Assembly: GCF_009017415.1 (NCBI RefSeq)
Contig: NC_092406.1
Coordinates: forward strand, 4,898,001-4,962,000
DNA from: Aspergillus flavus
Taxonomy: Eukaryota > Ascomycota > Eurotiomycetes > Eurotiales > Aspergillaceae
Length of the DNA: 64,000 nt
Direction: 5' to 3'
Positions 11,519 through 23,830 of the stretch are shown here, in pieces; position 1 is the first letter of the stretch, and each line of letters opens with the position of its first letter. The position numbers were made by a program, and so were the translations under genes. The notes beneath the pieces are model-generated. The model was not told where the DNA came from. It ran no database searches and saw only the letters and a program-made list of their open reading frames with translations.

Positions 11519-14057
11519 TCATAAAAGCCTCAAAAGTTCCAAATCCTTCGCAACAGCAGGACTAAAAGGCGCACAATCTTCCAAGAACTGCAGCATTTCT
11601 TGGCTCCAGCGCTCCCAGTCGGGGGGCAGTGTACTCCGGAGCCGGGCATCGGGGGAATGAGAAATACAATAGAAGAGGAGGATCTGACCGAAGAATCTAC
11701 ATCGAATCAGTTTTGATAGTCCACTTTAACGAAACATGATGTTGTTCGAGAGGAGCCAGGGGAAGAAGGAAAAGGAGACATACTGAGAACAAAAGGCGAA
11801 TTTGATCGGAATGCAACTTTTCATGTTTTGGAAGATGCCGCCGACGACGGGCCAGTCCATGGCGTTTTGGAGGCCGCTACGGACTTGTCCGAGGTCGTCT
11901 TCTGAGAGGGAGGCAGGGATGCGGAGGGCCTTGTAGAGGTATGGACGGCCGATGTGGAATTTGGCGATCTTGAAACGGCCGCGGAGCATTGCTTCTGAGA
12001 CGGCGGTTGCGGGGGACAGGGGACGGTTGGGGTCTAGAGGGAGGGGGGAGATGGGGGTTGACGGGGATGTGATGGGGGTTGTGGTAGTTGGGTTGTTGGG
12101 GTTTGCCGGGGTGGTTGCGTGGGTATCTTGGAATTGGATGGCGGGTGGGAGGTTGAGACGCCATTGCTCCAGCTGATGGTGGAGCTCTGAGTTGATAGCT
12201 GGGAGTGGGAATGTCCCTGAGTCGGCTGTGTGTGTTTTTTGCACTGTTAGTTTTTATGACTGATTGTTATATTGAATCCGGTGAAGGGGAAGGTTGAAGT
12301 GGTATGTGGCTTACAGTAGAAGTACAATGAGTGGCGGATGCGAGTGAGGATGATGCGGTGGGCGACCTGCGCGAGGAAATGATATTGGAAGAAGGAGTCG
12401 TCTACCTCTTGTGAGGAGGATCGAGGGGGCACCAAGCCAACAGTTTCGAAAGTGATGAATTTTGGAATGGGCACGAACTCCTCGAGTCGGGCTAGACCAC
12501 TGGGAGGGAGATGCAGCTCTTGCACTAGGATAGTCTCGTTCATTAAGCAGTTCCAGTATACGCGGGATTTCATATCACCCTCCCATTCATCGAAATTGAC
12601 GTCGTGGCTAGAGGTGTTGATCAGTAAACCGCAGAGTGAAGGTAAACCAAATGGACTCACTTGGTCAGCATTTGGAGACAGCACGTCGCAGCGCGATGAA
12701 TCATAGCCCACGCATCCATTGGGCGAAGGATTTGGCTATAATATACCCTATGTATCTAATTAGCCAATGACCCAAGATAGTAAAGAAATGGGTCGCGTAC
12801 GATGACAACATATAAAATTGACAACTCTGGAGGTCGTTATCGCACATCAAGAAACCAATGCGTCGACGTGCCTCATTGAAGAAACGTAGACCCAGCGGCT
12901 CCTCATGGATCACCGCCATCCAATCTGGCGGTTCAAAACGATTGCTCCGAGTACCAGGTAGCGGGTAATTCCCTTCTTGATGGGCTTGAACAGCATGACA
13001 GCCCAATGCTAAAATATTTAGAACTAGACAGCTTTCCATTGTGTAGCCGAATCCGCTCTCAATTGCTGCCCAGATTGTGAAGGAAAAATAGAAGTTCTTA
13101 TCTATAATTGGTGTGAAAGGATTAAAGGTAGCGAAAAATGCGTCGGAAAGACCTTTGATCATTGCCAGCGGGAGTGCCTCTAGCCAGTCATCACCAGCCT
13201 GTGGAGGATATGGACAAATGTACATTGGGAGCTGAGGTCTTTTGGCTTCTATGTCGATAACGTAGTTCTTCCCTAGTCTTTCATGGGCTTCGAGTAGTCT
13301 CTTGGGAAGAATATCCCGGGCCCCTGGCCAGAGAATCACCCCATGCTGACTGAATGAGATTGAGACTAGTCCGTTCGAGTTTGTGACTTTTTGATTCTCA
13401 TCAAACTCAAAGTCGTCGTGTTCTATAGCGTCAGGAGTAAGGCCCTGTGCCAGGGGATTCGTAACAGACGTTCGGATGTTGATACCCTGACTGCTGCGGC
13501 CCGGGGTGCTCGTATCTGACGGGCTATCAACCGTTCGAGGAATAGGCCTCTGACGGGACTGTAAATCATTACAGATAGATGCCGGAAGATTTTCTAGTTT
13601 GGTCTCCATTCGATGGAGAGTGCTCATGATCAAACTGAGCGAATGGTCTCGCCTGCGGCACGTTAGTAAAAAGCAATTGGTAACTAATACGCTATAGAAG
13701 TTACGTACTTGGACGATTTGCGTTCGTTGTAAACGCACTCTAGACCGAGGGACTTGCACAGACCACATTTTGGTCGGGATTCGTCGCATCGGGTCTTTTT
13801 GAGCCTGCATGTTTCGCATGCCTATTATACGGGTTAGAGCGGGGAGCGTAAATTCACAGCTGGAGACATCAACAAAGACCTACTACTGTGGCAATGAAAT
13901 TCCGAGGCTTTTTGCTCGAGCCTGCCGACTGTGGCTGATCTTGCGTGGGCGAGAGGAGGTCATTGATAGGTAATAAACCATTATGACTGTTATCGATATG
14001 CTCCGGCGGCTGCGAGCCACCGGGAGAGAATGACTCTTGGTATGAGCGCTTGCTCAT
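11519..14057 (-). CDS. Zn2Cys6 fungal transcription factor (regulator 1)
   Basis: This is a DNA-binding transcription regulator. Seven exons (minus strand): 14057-13884, 13821-13709, 13652-12801, 12747-12661, 12607-12315, 12243-11784 and 11696-11519, giving 718 aa. The first ATG reads MSKRSYQESFSPGG; the open frame extends upstream but without an ATG. Exon 2 starts exactly at the zinc cluster: CETCRLKKTRCDESRP and onward gives CX2CX6CX6CX2CX6C. The rest matches the fungal-specific transcription factor domain, including the RPMDAWAMIHRAATC helix where such proteins show RPLQAW. The C-terminus reads DLELLRLL. It is the last of five same-strand genes. The target is unknown; a neighbouring P450 and two exporters suggest a pathway-specific role. 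Confidence 0.88.
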
Positions 14058-14282
14058 TGTGCATGATTGGGCAGGAGGAATAGCCTCGGCCGAGATTACC
14101 GCAGGAAACCTGGATGCCAGTTCATAATTGCGACGCCAGAGATGAATCTGATATCGCGATCTTTTCCCATGATTGACTGATTCATTGGATTTCTGCCGGA
14201 GTGGAGGCGCCGGACTCCGACGGGCCAATCACCGCCGGGTCATGTGATGATATCGATGCTTATCGTTATTTTGACCCGAATC

Positions 14283-16765
14283 TTATAAAAAGAGATTCAT
14301 CTTCAGTAAGCTTATAGCAGGAAACTGGACTTGTTTGCTGCTTTGACCATTCAAGCTCAAGCTATCTCTTAGTTTAGAGTTATTCAAGCATTTACCCCAA
14401 TTTAAAAATAACTCTCGGACCTTCAATATATAGATATTTATGTGTATATCTATATGCACCATCCGTTTCAGGCTTGAATACAGTGTGGGCTTAAGTTCTT
14501 CCTGTCTTGCATCCACTATTCCACCTAGAGGTTTGCCCAATCGACATCCTTCAGGGTCATTGAAGGGGCGATGGGGAAGTAAATCCCAATCATCAAATAC
14601 TACGTCCATTGGACCAATATCGATAAGTGTATCGGTAAATTCATCGCCTCCTATATCCGTGAATATGTCCATATGATCCATTGGCAGGTTGGAGGAGATC
14701 GATGCTCCCGGTCGTGTCTTCAGAGGCGGTCTCTCAAGCCGAGCATTTAGCGCGTGATCAAGCTGCTTGGAAAATGAATGTCTTCGTTCATTATACAAGG
14801 AATAGTTGCTATCAGTAGGATCTGAACTCGTTTCCAGGTCAGCAGCTAAAACGTTGAGCTGACGATACAAGTCGGCCCATGATAATGGAGTGGACATGTC
14901 CTTGCCGAGCTCAGCACACTTCCGAAGTGCATTGGCCAGCACAATTGCGCTTGGCAGACTGTAATTCCATAGCTGTCTTGAAGTCAATACTTTGCTGAAT
15001 AAAACTCCAGGAAGGCTCTAGCTTCTTACAATCGTGGCAGTGTCTTTGGAAGCCCCGAACTTTCTGGAAAAGCGGCGCATGGAGTTGGCCGTTGTGGCCA
15101 TCAACATCATTGCAGCCTTCAGGAGTTCTGTGTCATCCTCCTTTCCCAGGATATCAAAAAGCACCTGTTGCGTGCATAAATTTAGATCGAGATATTCAAG
15201 GTAGAGCAGAAGCCGAGCGAGGTAATGGTAAGGCATCGAGAAGTTGGTACAGTTGGGATCATAACATAGGCGAGAGGGGAGTCCTTCCCAGGCTTTTTGG
15301 ATCCGCGTGGATATTCGTCTAGACAAGTATCAAAACACGCCAACTTCCAACAAAATCACAGTGCTGCCTAATTTTTCTCACCTGATCAATGCTTCATTGC
15401 ATGCATTCATAGGCCCTAGTCGGATGCTGAGAATTTCCTCCCTCAGTGTGGCAAATATGTAGCGAGCGCGAAACCAGTCGGATGGAGAAGATTCCTGGCG
15501 GCTATAACCTTCCGGTGTGAGTCCGGGAGTTAACAGGCTCTCGTCACTTATATCCAGAGGCAGCTTGCGATTGCAATAGTGTCTGGGTACACGAGGTAGT
15601 TTGCCAAGGATATTAGAAATGACTTTGTCATCCTGGTACATACAGGCAAACAATCGTGTCTGTATCCCCCTGAGGAACCAGGGCGTATCTGAGGGTTCTT
15701 TGAAATCGCGATGAGCGTCTATGGCGAATATGTCACTGAAAAGTTGCCCAGATCGGGTCCAGGTACGATGGCCTGCAGTGCGACCTAGCTATTAGCCCAA
15801 GTGGCATTCTCATCGCCCTCCTCGTTACTGTACTTACTTGCATATCCACAGCAATTCAACGTAAGAAGAAAATTTTCGTATCTTAGCCACAACATAACGT
15901 CATGAAGACCACAGTACTTATCAGCAATGGTAATGGCTGCGTCGCTGGCTAAACAACATATCCTTGGCAAATGCCTTGCGATCTAACACATGCATGTCTG
16001 AGACAGAAAATACTATATCCAATTCAAGCAGGCAGATTGCTGCATTGCCAGCCATGCTCAGCACGAGACCAATGGCTTCGGCTCTCAGGGACGGCCGAGT
16101 GAGGATCTTCGAGAATTCCTCGGGTCGCGTGTCAAGGGGAACCACCAATTGTTGCGACGTTGCAGTCTTAACGTCTTCAGCCAGCCTGTTAGTCTCCCCG
16201 TGGCCCTGACTTATTCGATTGGCAGCGGATTCAACAGAGACCAGCACCTCTTTGAGCATGAATCTGGGCACTGGGCAGCTAGGACTAACTTGCTGATAGC
16301 GTTAATGCGCGGCAAACGTATGGGGATATCGTGGAGCCAGATATCGACAATATTGGGAAACTCGGGAATCATCGTGGTCTCTACGGCGGTGTCGCTTAGA
16401 AGTACCGTTTGTGATGTTGAGGGGATTCCATGAACACTAGCCTCGGTGCCGTGATCTTGATTCGGCGGATGCGTGAGGTTGTTGATACTGCCATCCCGTT
16501 AGCATCACTGTTTACCGGGGCGTCGTTAAGCAATGAGAGGATGGACCACTGACTATAATGTAATAACATCAGCGCCGCTCACCTTGGACTGAGTCAACGG
16601 CGCTGGATGGTAGGAACACTTGTGAGCAATGCATCTCGATCGGCATCTTCCACAGACAGGGATCTTGTGGTCACATCTCGCCTTCAGTTTGCGACAGGGC
16701 TCACAGGATCGGGGCTTGCCGTTGCGGCTTAAGGTGTTTCTATACCCCGACGCCGGGGTCAACAT
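14283..16765 (-). CDS. Zn2Cys6 fungal transcription factor (regulator 2)
   Basis: This is a second zinc-cluster regulator. The model is 16765-16583, 16441-16318, 16270-15988, 15944-15838, 15784-15382, 15318-15030 and 14972-14283, in phase for 692 aa. The zinc cluster is near residue 21: CEPCRKLKARCDHKIPVCGR, then a Cys after eight residues (CX2CX6CX6CX2CX8C). The middle region is typical of fungal-specific regulatory domains (ADKYCGLHDVMLWLRYENF, TWTRSGQLFSDIFAID). Introns 2 to 4 are very short (43-53 bp), with some non-standard donors (GTTTGC, GTTAGA). The acceptor before 16441 (CCGAG) is weak, so exon edges there are tentative. The last about 100 codons, after FDDWDLLP, look low in coding character, and the true 3' end could be earlier. 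Its ATG lies 119 bp from the P450 stop. Confidence 0.78.
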
Positions 16766-16884
16766 GATGATCGAGTTCTGTACTCTGACGAGGTGGTATA
16801 GTATGTAGAGGAATGACTTACGTGGTGTTCGAACTTGGCTACATATACGGTGACAAGATAAAGGGATCCGAGAACACATTCATC

Positions 16885-18726
16885 TCAATTTCTCAAGCAC
16901 ACTCTGATTGGTAATTCATCTTCCGGGGACCCTGGCCAGCATTGGTTTTCCTCGCGAGGCAGTGCTGTGAAATTAAAGCTCGAACAGATAGTGGCAAGGA
17001 TATGCTGCATGGCTGTTGAATTCAGCGTTGTTAATCAATCTGGTTATACAAATAGGAAAAGGCAAGGCATAGGGTCATTGCTTCAATATACGTACCGTAG
17101 TAGGTCCAGTTGTTACCCAGACACATCCTCAGCCCGCTTGCAAAGGCCCATAGCACATCCTCTCTCTCGTTTTTATTATCGGTGTTTCCACGTGTCAGCC
17201 AACGGTCCGGATTCCAATCATGGGCATTATCCCATTTCTGAGGGTCACGGTGTACAAACCATTGGAAGGTATTGATGCGCGTCCCTGGTGGGATGCCGTC
17301 AATGCCCGCCACTGATACCTTCCTGTTCGGTGGTGTGATCCGGGGCAAAGGTGTACTGGTGGGGCGCATTCGCAAGCATTCATCGATAACAGCACGCAGA
17401 TATGGCAGAGAATCCAACTCTACAGCCCTTGGCCTTTTGCTCGAGTTAGTCACAGTTTCACGGCTCCTCATGTCAATTCCCTGGCTATTAAGCTCTGTCT
17501 GAATACGTTGCTGTGCGTCTGGATGCTGTGCAAGGTACCAGAAAGCGTAGCCAAGAACCAGACCTATCTCATTCAGTGATTGTCAGCAAGCGAGGTTCTG
17601 CAGTGTTATGGCATATAGAAAGCCGTACCCAAAACTTTCCCGCGCTGCAGCTTTGGTACCATTAGCATAATCCGGGCTGAAACCAAGGCTAGTCATTCGT
17701 AATTAGGGTAAATTTACAGATATGATCAAACATCTCACTTGCTACTTGCTTCCGCTGGTCTCCCTCGCTGAGGTGAGGTGAGTCCTTTCTCACTGCCTCT
17801 TTGGCCATATCATAGACAACCGGCTCATCTTCTAAAGCCAAGGGCAGACCTGTGCTTCGTTTTCGGTCAGTTGCCCTATCTGCCTTTGAAGCCATGTCCG
17901 ACATCCACCGCCCAAGAAAATCTGCTGACTCTGTATATTTCCTAGGCAGCAAGTCAATCGAAATATATCTCAGGAGCTTGTACAAGCTAGGCGTCTCTTG
18001 AACGAAGAAGGATTCCTGGCACGTCAAGTTTTCATAGTGAAACCGCCAGACGTCTATTGCCGATTTCGGTTGGGAGAGGTAGTTCGTTCCGTTGGAATAG
18101 CCGAATATAAAGGAGCTGAGATAATCCACACATATACAGTAGCTAAGATCCAACCCATCGATCCTACCATTTCCCTGGGCCACTGAATTTAGTTTTGGCA
18201 GGAGTCGATCGTAAGTAATACTTCTAGTGATATCTCGAAGGTGCTGCGACTGCATGAGTGCGGACTTGGAGTAGAGGGCAGCAGTCCTTCTGCGTCGGAG
18301 GCCGTGCTCGCTTCTATCTAGGCTCGTGAATGCGTTTTGTTGCCTTCAGCCCAGACCTGAGCGTTAGCGATAGAGTGTGAAGAAAGATTGGGAATTAATG
18401 GCCTGTGCGTAGTACCTGTAGTAGTTGAACATGGAATAAAAAGGGGCTGGTTTTGGATAGCCTGAGTCGTAAACCCTACGAATACCATCCTGGTAGCAGC
18501 TCACACTCAGATCCTGGGGACCAACTAGCACTATAGACCCGTGTTTTTGGTGTGCGTCAACCAATGTGTGGAGCTCTTTTCCCGTGTATCTTTTCCAGAG
18601 AATCCATATGGGGCTGAATCGAGCCGACCAATGCGCCGCTGGTATTTTGGACAATGATGACGAACGTAGGCGTAGAGCTAAGTACCCGCAAATAGCGACC
18701 AGGAGAAGGGCAATCCACTGGGTCAT
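16885..18726 (-). CDS. Cytochrome P450 monooxygenase, microsomal
   Basis: This is a haem-thiolate oxygenase; the substrate is unknown. The N-terminus is a membrane anchor (MTQWIALLLVAICGYLALRL) followed by a short Pro region. Exon 1 is 18726-18416 and exon 2 is 18343-17718, with LDRSEHGLRRRRTAALYSKS typical of fungal P450s. The C-terminal part (17567-17096 and 17012-16885) has ExxR (DECLRMRP), a PERF-like segment (DWNPDRWL) and the haem loop FASGLRMCLG, and it ends WTYYAMQHILATICSSF. The I-helix lies in a hard-to-splice stretch, 17717-17568. A 17-nt exon at 17660-17676 restores phase, giving 517 aa and the normal spacing between DHI and QHPD, but no reading shows the usual A-G-x-D/E-T-T. Either the splicing differs or the enzyme is unusual or damaged. 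Confidence 0.82.
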
Positions 18727-19424
18727 GATTCTAGGAATCGATAGACAAGGACGGGCGAGGAGGATGAGTTGGAGCTGTGGACTTCTCTATCTTAGTATAG
18801 CAACTGAGACGCTGTTTCTCTTTATACGTCCTTCAAGCCCCTTCCCTAGCTATTTTGTATACCATAGTACTCGGCATGATCCAATGGCTGTGATACATCC
18901 GAAACCAGAGGAGTAGACCTGCAGGCGGACCCCGCGTTATGAGACTTAAGCCGCAACGGAATGTCAATAGCAGGGCATTGCCGGTAAGGGTATTCTACGG
19001 CTGTCCGAACGGTGATTATGAACATGCAGACAGGCTCCTAATTCCGTGACCCGCAGCTTCAATCCCGTCTTGGTCGGCTATTCTCCTGATGCCGCCGTAG
19101 CTGCCTTCCTACTCAGCCTTATTGAAAATTGTATTCTACCGGCTATGGCTCAACCGATGTCCACGGGGCCAGTCCGAAATACGATCAGCAATACGATGCC
19201 GCTACTACTCCCTAGGATCCTGGATGAAGGCATGGCGGAGATGTTAAAGTCGACTGTCTTCCGCTAGGAAAGATTCTTGACGAAATTAGGGAGTAAACCC
19301 CTAGCACCCAATCAAGAAAGCCTGTAGTTTGCCAGGCCGAAAATGGATTCTTCTGCACCGCCTACATCGCATTCTATTCCTCCCACGTTAACTAATCTAG
19401 TGGTAAAGCGTAAAAATATCTTAG
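18727..19424. other. Intergenic region upstream of the P450 gene
   Basis: This is 698 bp holding the P450 promoter and the 3' end of the DHA2 transporter gene. I see no further gene. The frame at 19046-19267 has no family features. Confidence 0.5.
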
Positions 19425-21355
19425 TTACTCCTCCACAGTGCGTTCCTTTTTAGCCCCTTTCACAGAATTCCACTTCATGCATAGTGCAGCCACCAACCCC
19501 ACACATGCCGCAGCGACACCGGCCCAGAAAGTCCTTGTGACAGCAGAGTTGTAGATATCAATTACCCGTTCCTTCTCTGATGCAGGTACATTATTCAGAA
19601 ACCCCGTCGCTCCCTGCTCTATGACGTTGCCAACATCTAGACCGGGAACACTGGACAAACCCTCTCGAAGGAGGTTGGTGAAAATATTTTGCGACACGGA
19701 AATGGATATTGCGGCGCCAATGCTAATGGAGAAGCCAACCGCCGCCATACCAACGGGAATATCCTTCGCGTCAAGCGCGGTCTGAGTCGCCGACCAGGGT
19801 TGGGGGAACGCCAGTCCGATGCCGATACTAAACATGACCTGCCACCCGATCCAGGCAGAATCTGTGGTTCTTGGGGTGAAGCTTGTTAGGAACCCGAACC
19901 CAGTAGCCATCATTGTGGACCCAAGCAACATGAGAGGTGTGTAATATCCTATGGCAGAGACGATGAAACCTGAGCTGATTGCGGCAACGGAAAGGCCAAT
20001 AATGGAAGGAAGAAGCATTTGCCCGGACTTGGCTGCTGTAGCACCCTTGATCGCTTGAAACCAGATGGGCAGCTTGAAGGCATGTGTTAGCCATGGTTCG
20101 CTCAACATTGTGAATGGCATAAAGCCAAGCGACTTACAAAGTAATCGATCACGTTAAAGGCCGCTGATGAACAGAAGGCGTATACTAAGCATAGTCCGGC
20201 GGTTCTGTTGAGTATCACAGATCTAGGAATTGTAGCGGCATCTTTCTGCAGCACCTCGAAAGCAATGAAGCCTGCAAACGACACTGCGGCCACTACCAGG
20301 GGAGCAATGACTCTACCGCTGCTCCAACTGTACGTAGTGCCACCCCATTGGAGTGCCAGCAGGAGACAAACAACGCTTCCAGTAAATATAAGAAGACTCA
20401 TAATGTTGAGCTGCTTGATCTTGGTGAAGAATGGCTCATCGGTAACTTTCTGACTCTCTGGGTTCTTGAAGAGAAAGATAATCATAATCATCGTGAATCC
20501 ACCCACAGGGAGATTGAGCCAGAAACTATCACATTGTAAGAGGTGTCAGAAGCTGATCATCCCGGACGAGATTTGCATTACTCACCACCATCTCCATGTG
20601 ACGTAGGTTGTAAGCGCACCCCCGATCACTGGCGCGACGATCATTGCAATACACTCGAGGCCTCCGACAGTGCTATTACAGATTGGCCTCCAGCGAAGCG
20701 GGACTGTATGGGAAATTGCGCTGGCACACAAGTAATCAGTATCCAAGTCATGGTTAGCTAGATCAAGGGGGTAGAACTGACATTAGAACCCCATTAAGAA
20801 TCCCAGAGGAGCCACAGCCAGCGATGGCCCTTCCGACAATGAATGCAGCTGAACTCGACGCTGAGGCAGACACAATGGACCCGATTTCAAGGATAGCCAC
20901 CGCCATAACAAGAACCCATTTCACGCGAAATTGCTCGTATAGCTTCCCAAAAAGAAACTGCGTTGAACATGTTGTAAGTCTGTCTATAGTTCTCGTCAGC
21001 TGATGATCAGGAGCCGACGGTATAGAATACCAAATTAGTCTATATAACCTACATGCTGAGCCATACCATCCAATATCGGTCAATGAATGGAATTCATTGG
21101 TCAAGGTGGGAGTTGCTGTACCCACGATGGTATTGTCCTGTAGCCCTGCGGGTCAGCTGATATGCTGCAGACGGCGACGCTAATACTTGCAAGCCCTAAG
21201 ATAAAGATCCCAAGTCCCATCGCAAAAAACACAGGCAGCTGCTGCCACGGCCGGAAATTCATTGGTTCATTGTTATCCTCTAATGACTCTTCGGTTAAAT
21301 TTGGCTGAATATCACGATCTGTCGTTTGGATCGCTTTTTCGTCATTTTCCGCCAT
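19425..21355 (-). CDS. MFS drug:H+ antiporter of the DHA2 (14-TM) family
   Basis: This is a plasma-membrane exporter. Six exons (minus strand): 21355-21187, 21145-21053, 20983-20782, 20720-20586, 20525-20138 and 20072-19425, giving 544 aa. The frame is open upstream of the chosen ATG (MAENDEKAIQTTD) but has no earlier ATG. DHA2 signatures: LQDNTIVGTATPTLTNEF at the end of TM1, SLTDIGWYGSA before TM2, GRAIAGCGSSGILNGVL in TM4/5, and RWCFWLNLPVGG in TM6. About fourteen hydrophobic segments are visible. The family includes toxin and metabolite efflux pumps of fungal clusters. The position next to the P450 on the same strand suggests export of its product or self-protection, which is inference. 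Intron 1 is only 41 bp. Confidence 0.9.
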
Positions 21356-22050
21356 ACTCTCTAGGCAACTGGTATTGCCAGTCTCAGCGGCTGCTGTCAA
21401 TAAACCTATTCTTACCAGGACAATTTTGCAGTAAATAGTATAGGGGGACGTAGGACTGCAACAAAAGGAATTGTGAACTTAGCAGAATGCTGTGAGACAG
21501 AAAGTGGGTGCCCTTGGGAACCCCGAAAGGCAGTACCCTTGAGTGCACGCTCAGTACACCCCTGCAGCACACCATGTTCTATCCAGGCCACCACGGAGTA
21601 CCTATTGGTGCTATCCTGGTCTGGAGTAATCTAATACAAAGATCGGCAGACCAAACCGCTCGGACCATAACTAATAGACAAAGACTCCCTAGCATCATTT
21701 CATCTACTATTGGCTATCGCCCCTGCAGGCTAGCCCACTAAGTATTGCCGACTTAACCGGCCCTATCTCCAGCCTATCTCCTGTTCAAAAAGTATCCTTC
21801 CATTTTTAGATAGTAACTCGTCATCCCAGAAAGTACGCCTTACGGTATATAACCACCGCCAATGCCAGCGGCCTCATACCGGTGCGTCTGAATGTAGGCA
21901 AGCAGAAGCAGGCTCTGAAGATCATGTTGCAAGATGGAAAACACGCTAAACAGAGTCGAGTCTAATTGTTATATGTCGATATAACCCTAACGCTATCTTA
22001 TAGTTAGAAGATACTACTATACGACCAAACTCTCAAGTATCATGGAATGT
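21356..22050. other. Intergenic region between the two MFS genes
   Basis: This is 695 bp, partly TA-rich (21,780-22,020), holding the promoter of the DHA2 gene and the 3' end of the second transporter gene. No gene seen. Confidence 0.5.
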
Positions 22051-23830
22051 TCAGATATTTCCCCCTCTTTCTGCCAGGAACTGATAATACCGCGGTGCAC
22101 ATCGTCTCCTCCACTTCTTTCCCCAGATATACACTGCCATGCCCGCCACCAACGACAGCACCACGCAGATACCGTAGAACAAGAACAAATACCCCATTCC
22201 CACAGCATTCAGAAACGGCTGCGTCGTCTCCGAGATGGTAAAGTTGATAAAGGAACTGGAAATAGCAAGAATAACAACAATTTCTCCACCCACACCGGGG
22301 AAGCACTCCATTGCGTACGCCGTTGCCTATCATCACGGTTACTAGCTATAACAGGGCCATGAAGTCACGCGAGAACTTACAGTAGAGGTTGCGGCCACTT
22401 GCTGCGCAATCATACTTCCAATACCCACTGCGATTGTAATCCAGTGTGAGCCTGTCTCAGCTCCCCAGCCATATATCTCATACCCCAGTCCGGCATAGAA
22501 GAAGCAAGGAACCAGTGCCCACAGACGCATCTCGGGCTCTTTGATACCATCGTTTCGTCGGGCGAGGTATATTACAATCTTGTCACCAAAAACACTGGTG
22601 AAATAGCCGATCACACTACCGACTAGGGCGGAGATGTACACAAGACCCGTCTGACCATCAGTGAAATTGTATGGAGGAGCTGATAGGGTCTCCGAGATGG
22701 TGTTGTTGGTGACGATACCCGAGGTACAGCCAAATGCAAAGATAACGCCGGCCTGGAATGTATTATTAGCAACCGTGTCCAAGCCAACTGCGTCAGGTCG
22801 CATAAACGAATCAGGTACATACGATGACGATGTTAGGGAATTTTAACAAGAAGAACGGTCGTTGGAAGTACGTCCAATATGATGTGTGATCTTGCGGATA
22901 GTAAACCCACAGCCTGAGTTTCTCCCGAAACGTCCGCTTAGGGAATTGAGAAGGTGCTGGTGTATTCATAGCTGTACCTTCTTCAACACTCACAGTATCC
23001 GCAATGACTGGTCCTTTGTCCTTCATGGTCGCTATCTCGTCCTCTAAGGCAGCATCTGACTGAGCTAGTGTTGTGGCCTTGTTCGTAGAAAGAGTCTGGG
23101 AGGAGGTGAAGAGAAACCGGGGAAACAGCGTTTCCTCGAAAGTGAAGAAAAAGGCGACGATTAAAACGCCCTCAGCAATGGACACAACCCATTGCGCCCA
23201 GCGCCAGCCCGGTCCGTCAGAGATATAACCACCAGCCACCAGTCCGATAATCGAACCTAACTGCTGAGCAAAAATGTAAACTCCAAGCATACGGCCGCGT
23301 TGGTGGTCGAAGAACAAATCAAAGACAACAAGCTGAATGACTGCTTCATAGGCCGAGGTCCCAAGTCCGTTGAGAATGTTGCTACCGAACCACTCCCCTG
23401 CGGTATGAAAGGCACCCATCCAGAGTGATGAGCCAATGCAGAGCAACAATGTCGCGAGAAAGCAGAACCGCCGACCAATCTTCATGGCGGTGGGGACCCA
23501 GAAGATATTTACCAGCCCTAGTAATAGATAGTTGAGGGCACCACCACCGTTCATGATCGTCATCGTTGATCCAGTCATTTCTACGATGGTTGTGTAAGCG
23601 TCACCGGTGTTATTCTCACCAAATGAGAAAACGCAAGCATAGATCGAGATAAGAAGCAGATGCCAGTATTTCTTCCATCTTGACCAGTTCAGCGGGTCAC
23701 CTTCGCAGGCTGTGGGATGGGGCAACAAGATGATATCCGAGCCATCGTGGGCGACATCCAAATCATGCTGGGTGTCAACTAGTAGCTCGGTGCCGGGCAC
23801 GTCGAGGTCTCGGTCCTGGGAGAACAGCAT
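22051..23830 (-). CDS. MFS transporter, 12-TM DHA1-like type
   Basis: This is a second membrane transporter. Exons are 23830-22823, 22752-22381 and 22326-22051, giving 551 aa. The N-terminal cytosolic part ends in DPLNWSRWKKYWHL, the motif that opens TM1 in many fungal DHA1-like carriers. Motif A-like residues follow TM2 (MKIGRRFCF), and a long charged loop lies between the two six-helix halves. The C-terminal half has GYFTSVFGDK and ends with Lys/Arg-rich IWGKKWRRR after the last helix. The substrate cannot be read from sequence. It lies about 0.7 kb from the DHA2 gene on the same strand, and its own upstream region is the edge of the five-gene array. Confidence 0.88.

Noticed and set aside
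16200..16450. Frameshift damage in zinc-cluster regulator 2
   Set aside because: Frames change twice here, but short introns with acceptable ends (16,271-16,317 and 15,945-15,987) restore phase through the whole gene, so damage is not needed.
11519..23830. Complete secondary-metabolite gene cluster
   Set aside because: No scaffold-forming enzyme is encoded nearby, so calling it a biosynthetic cluster would overstate the evidence; kept only as a regulator/P450/exporter module.
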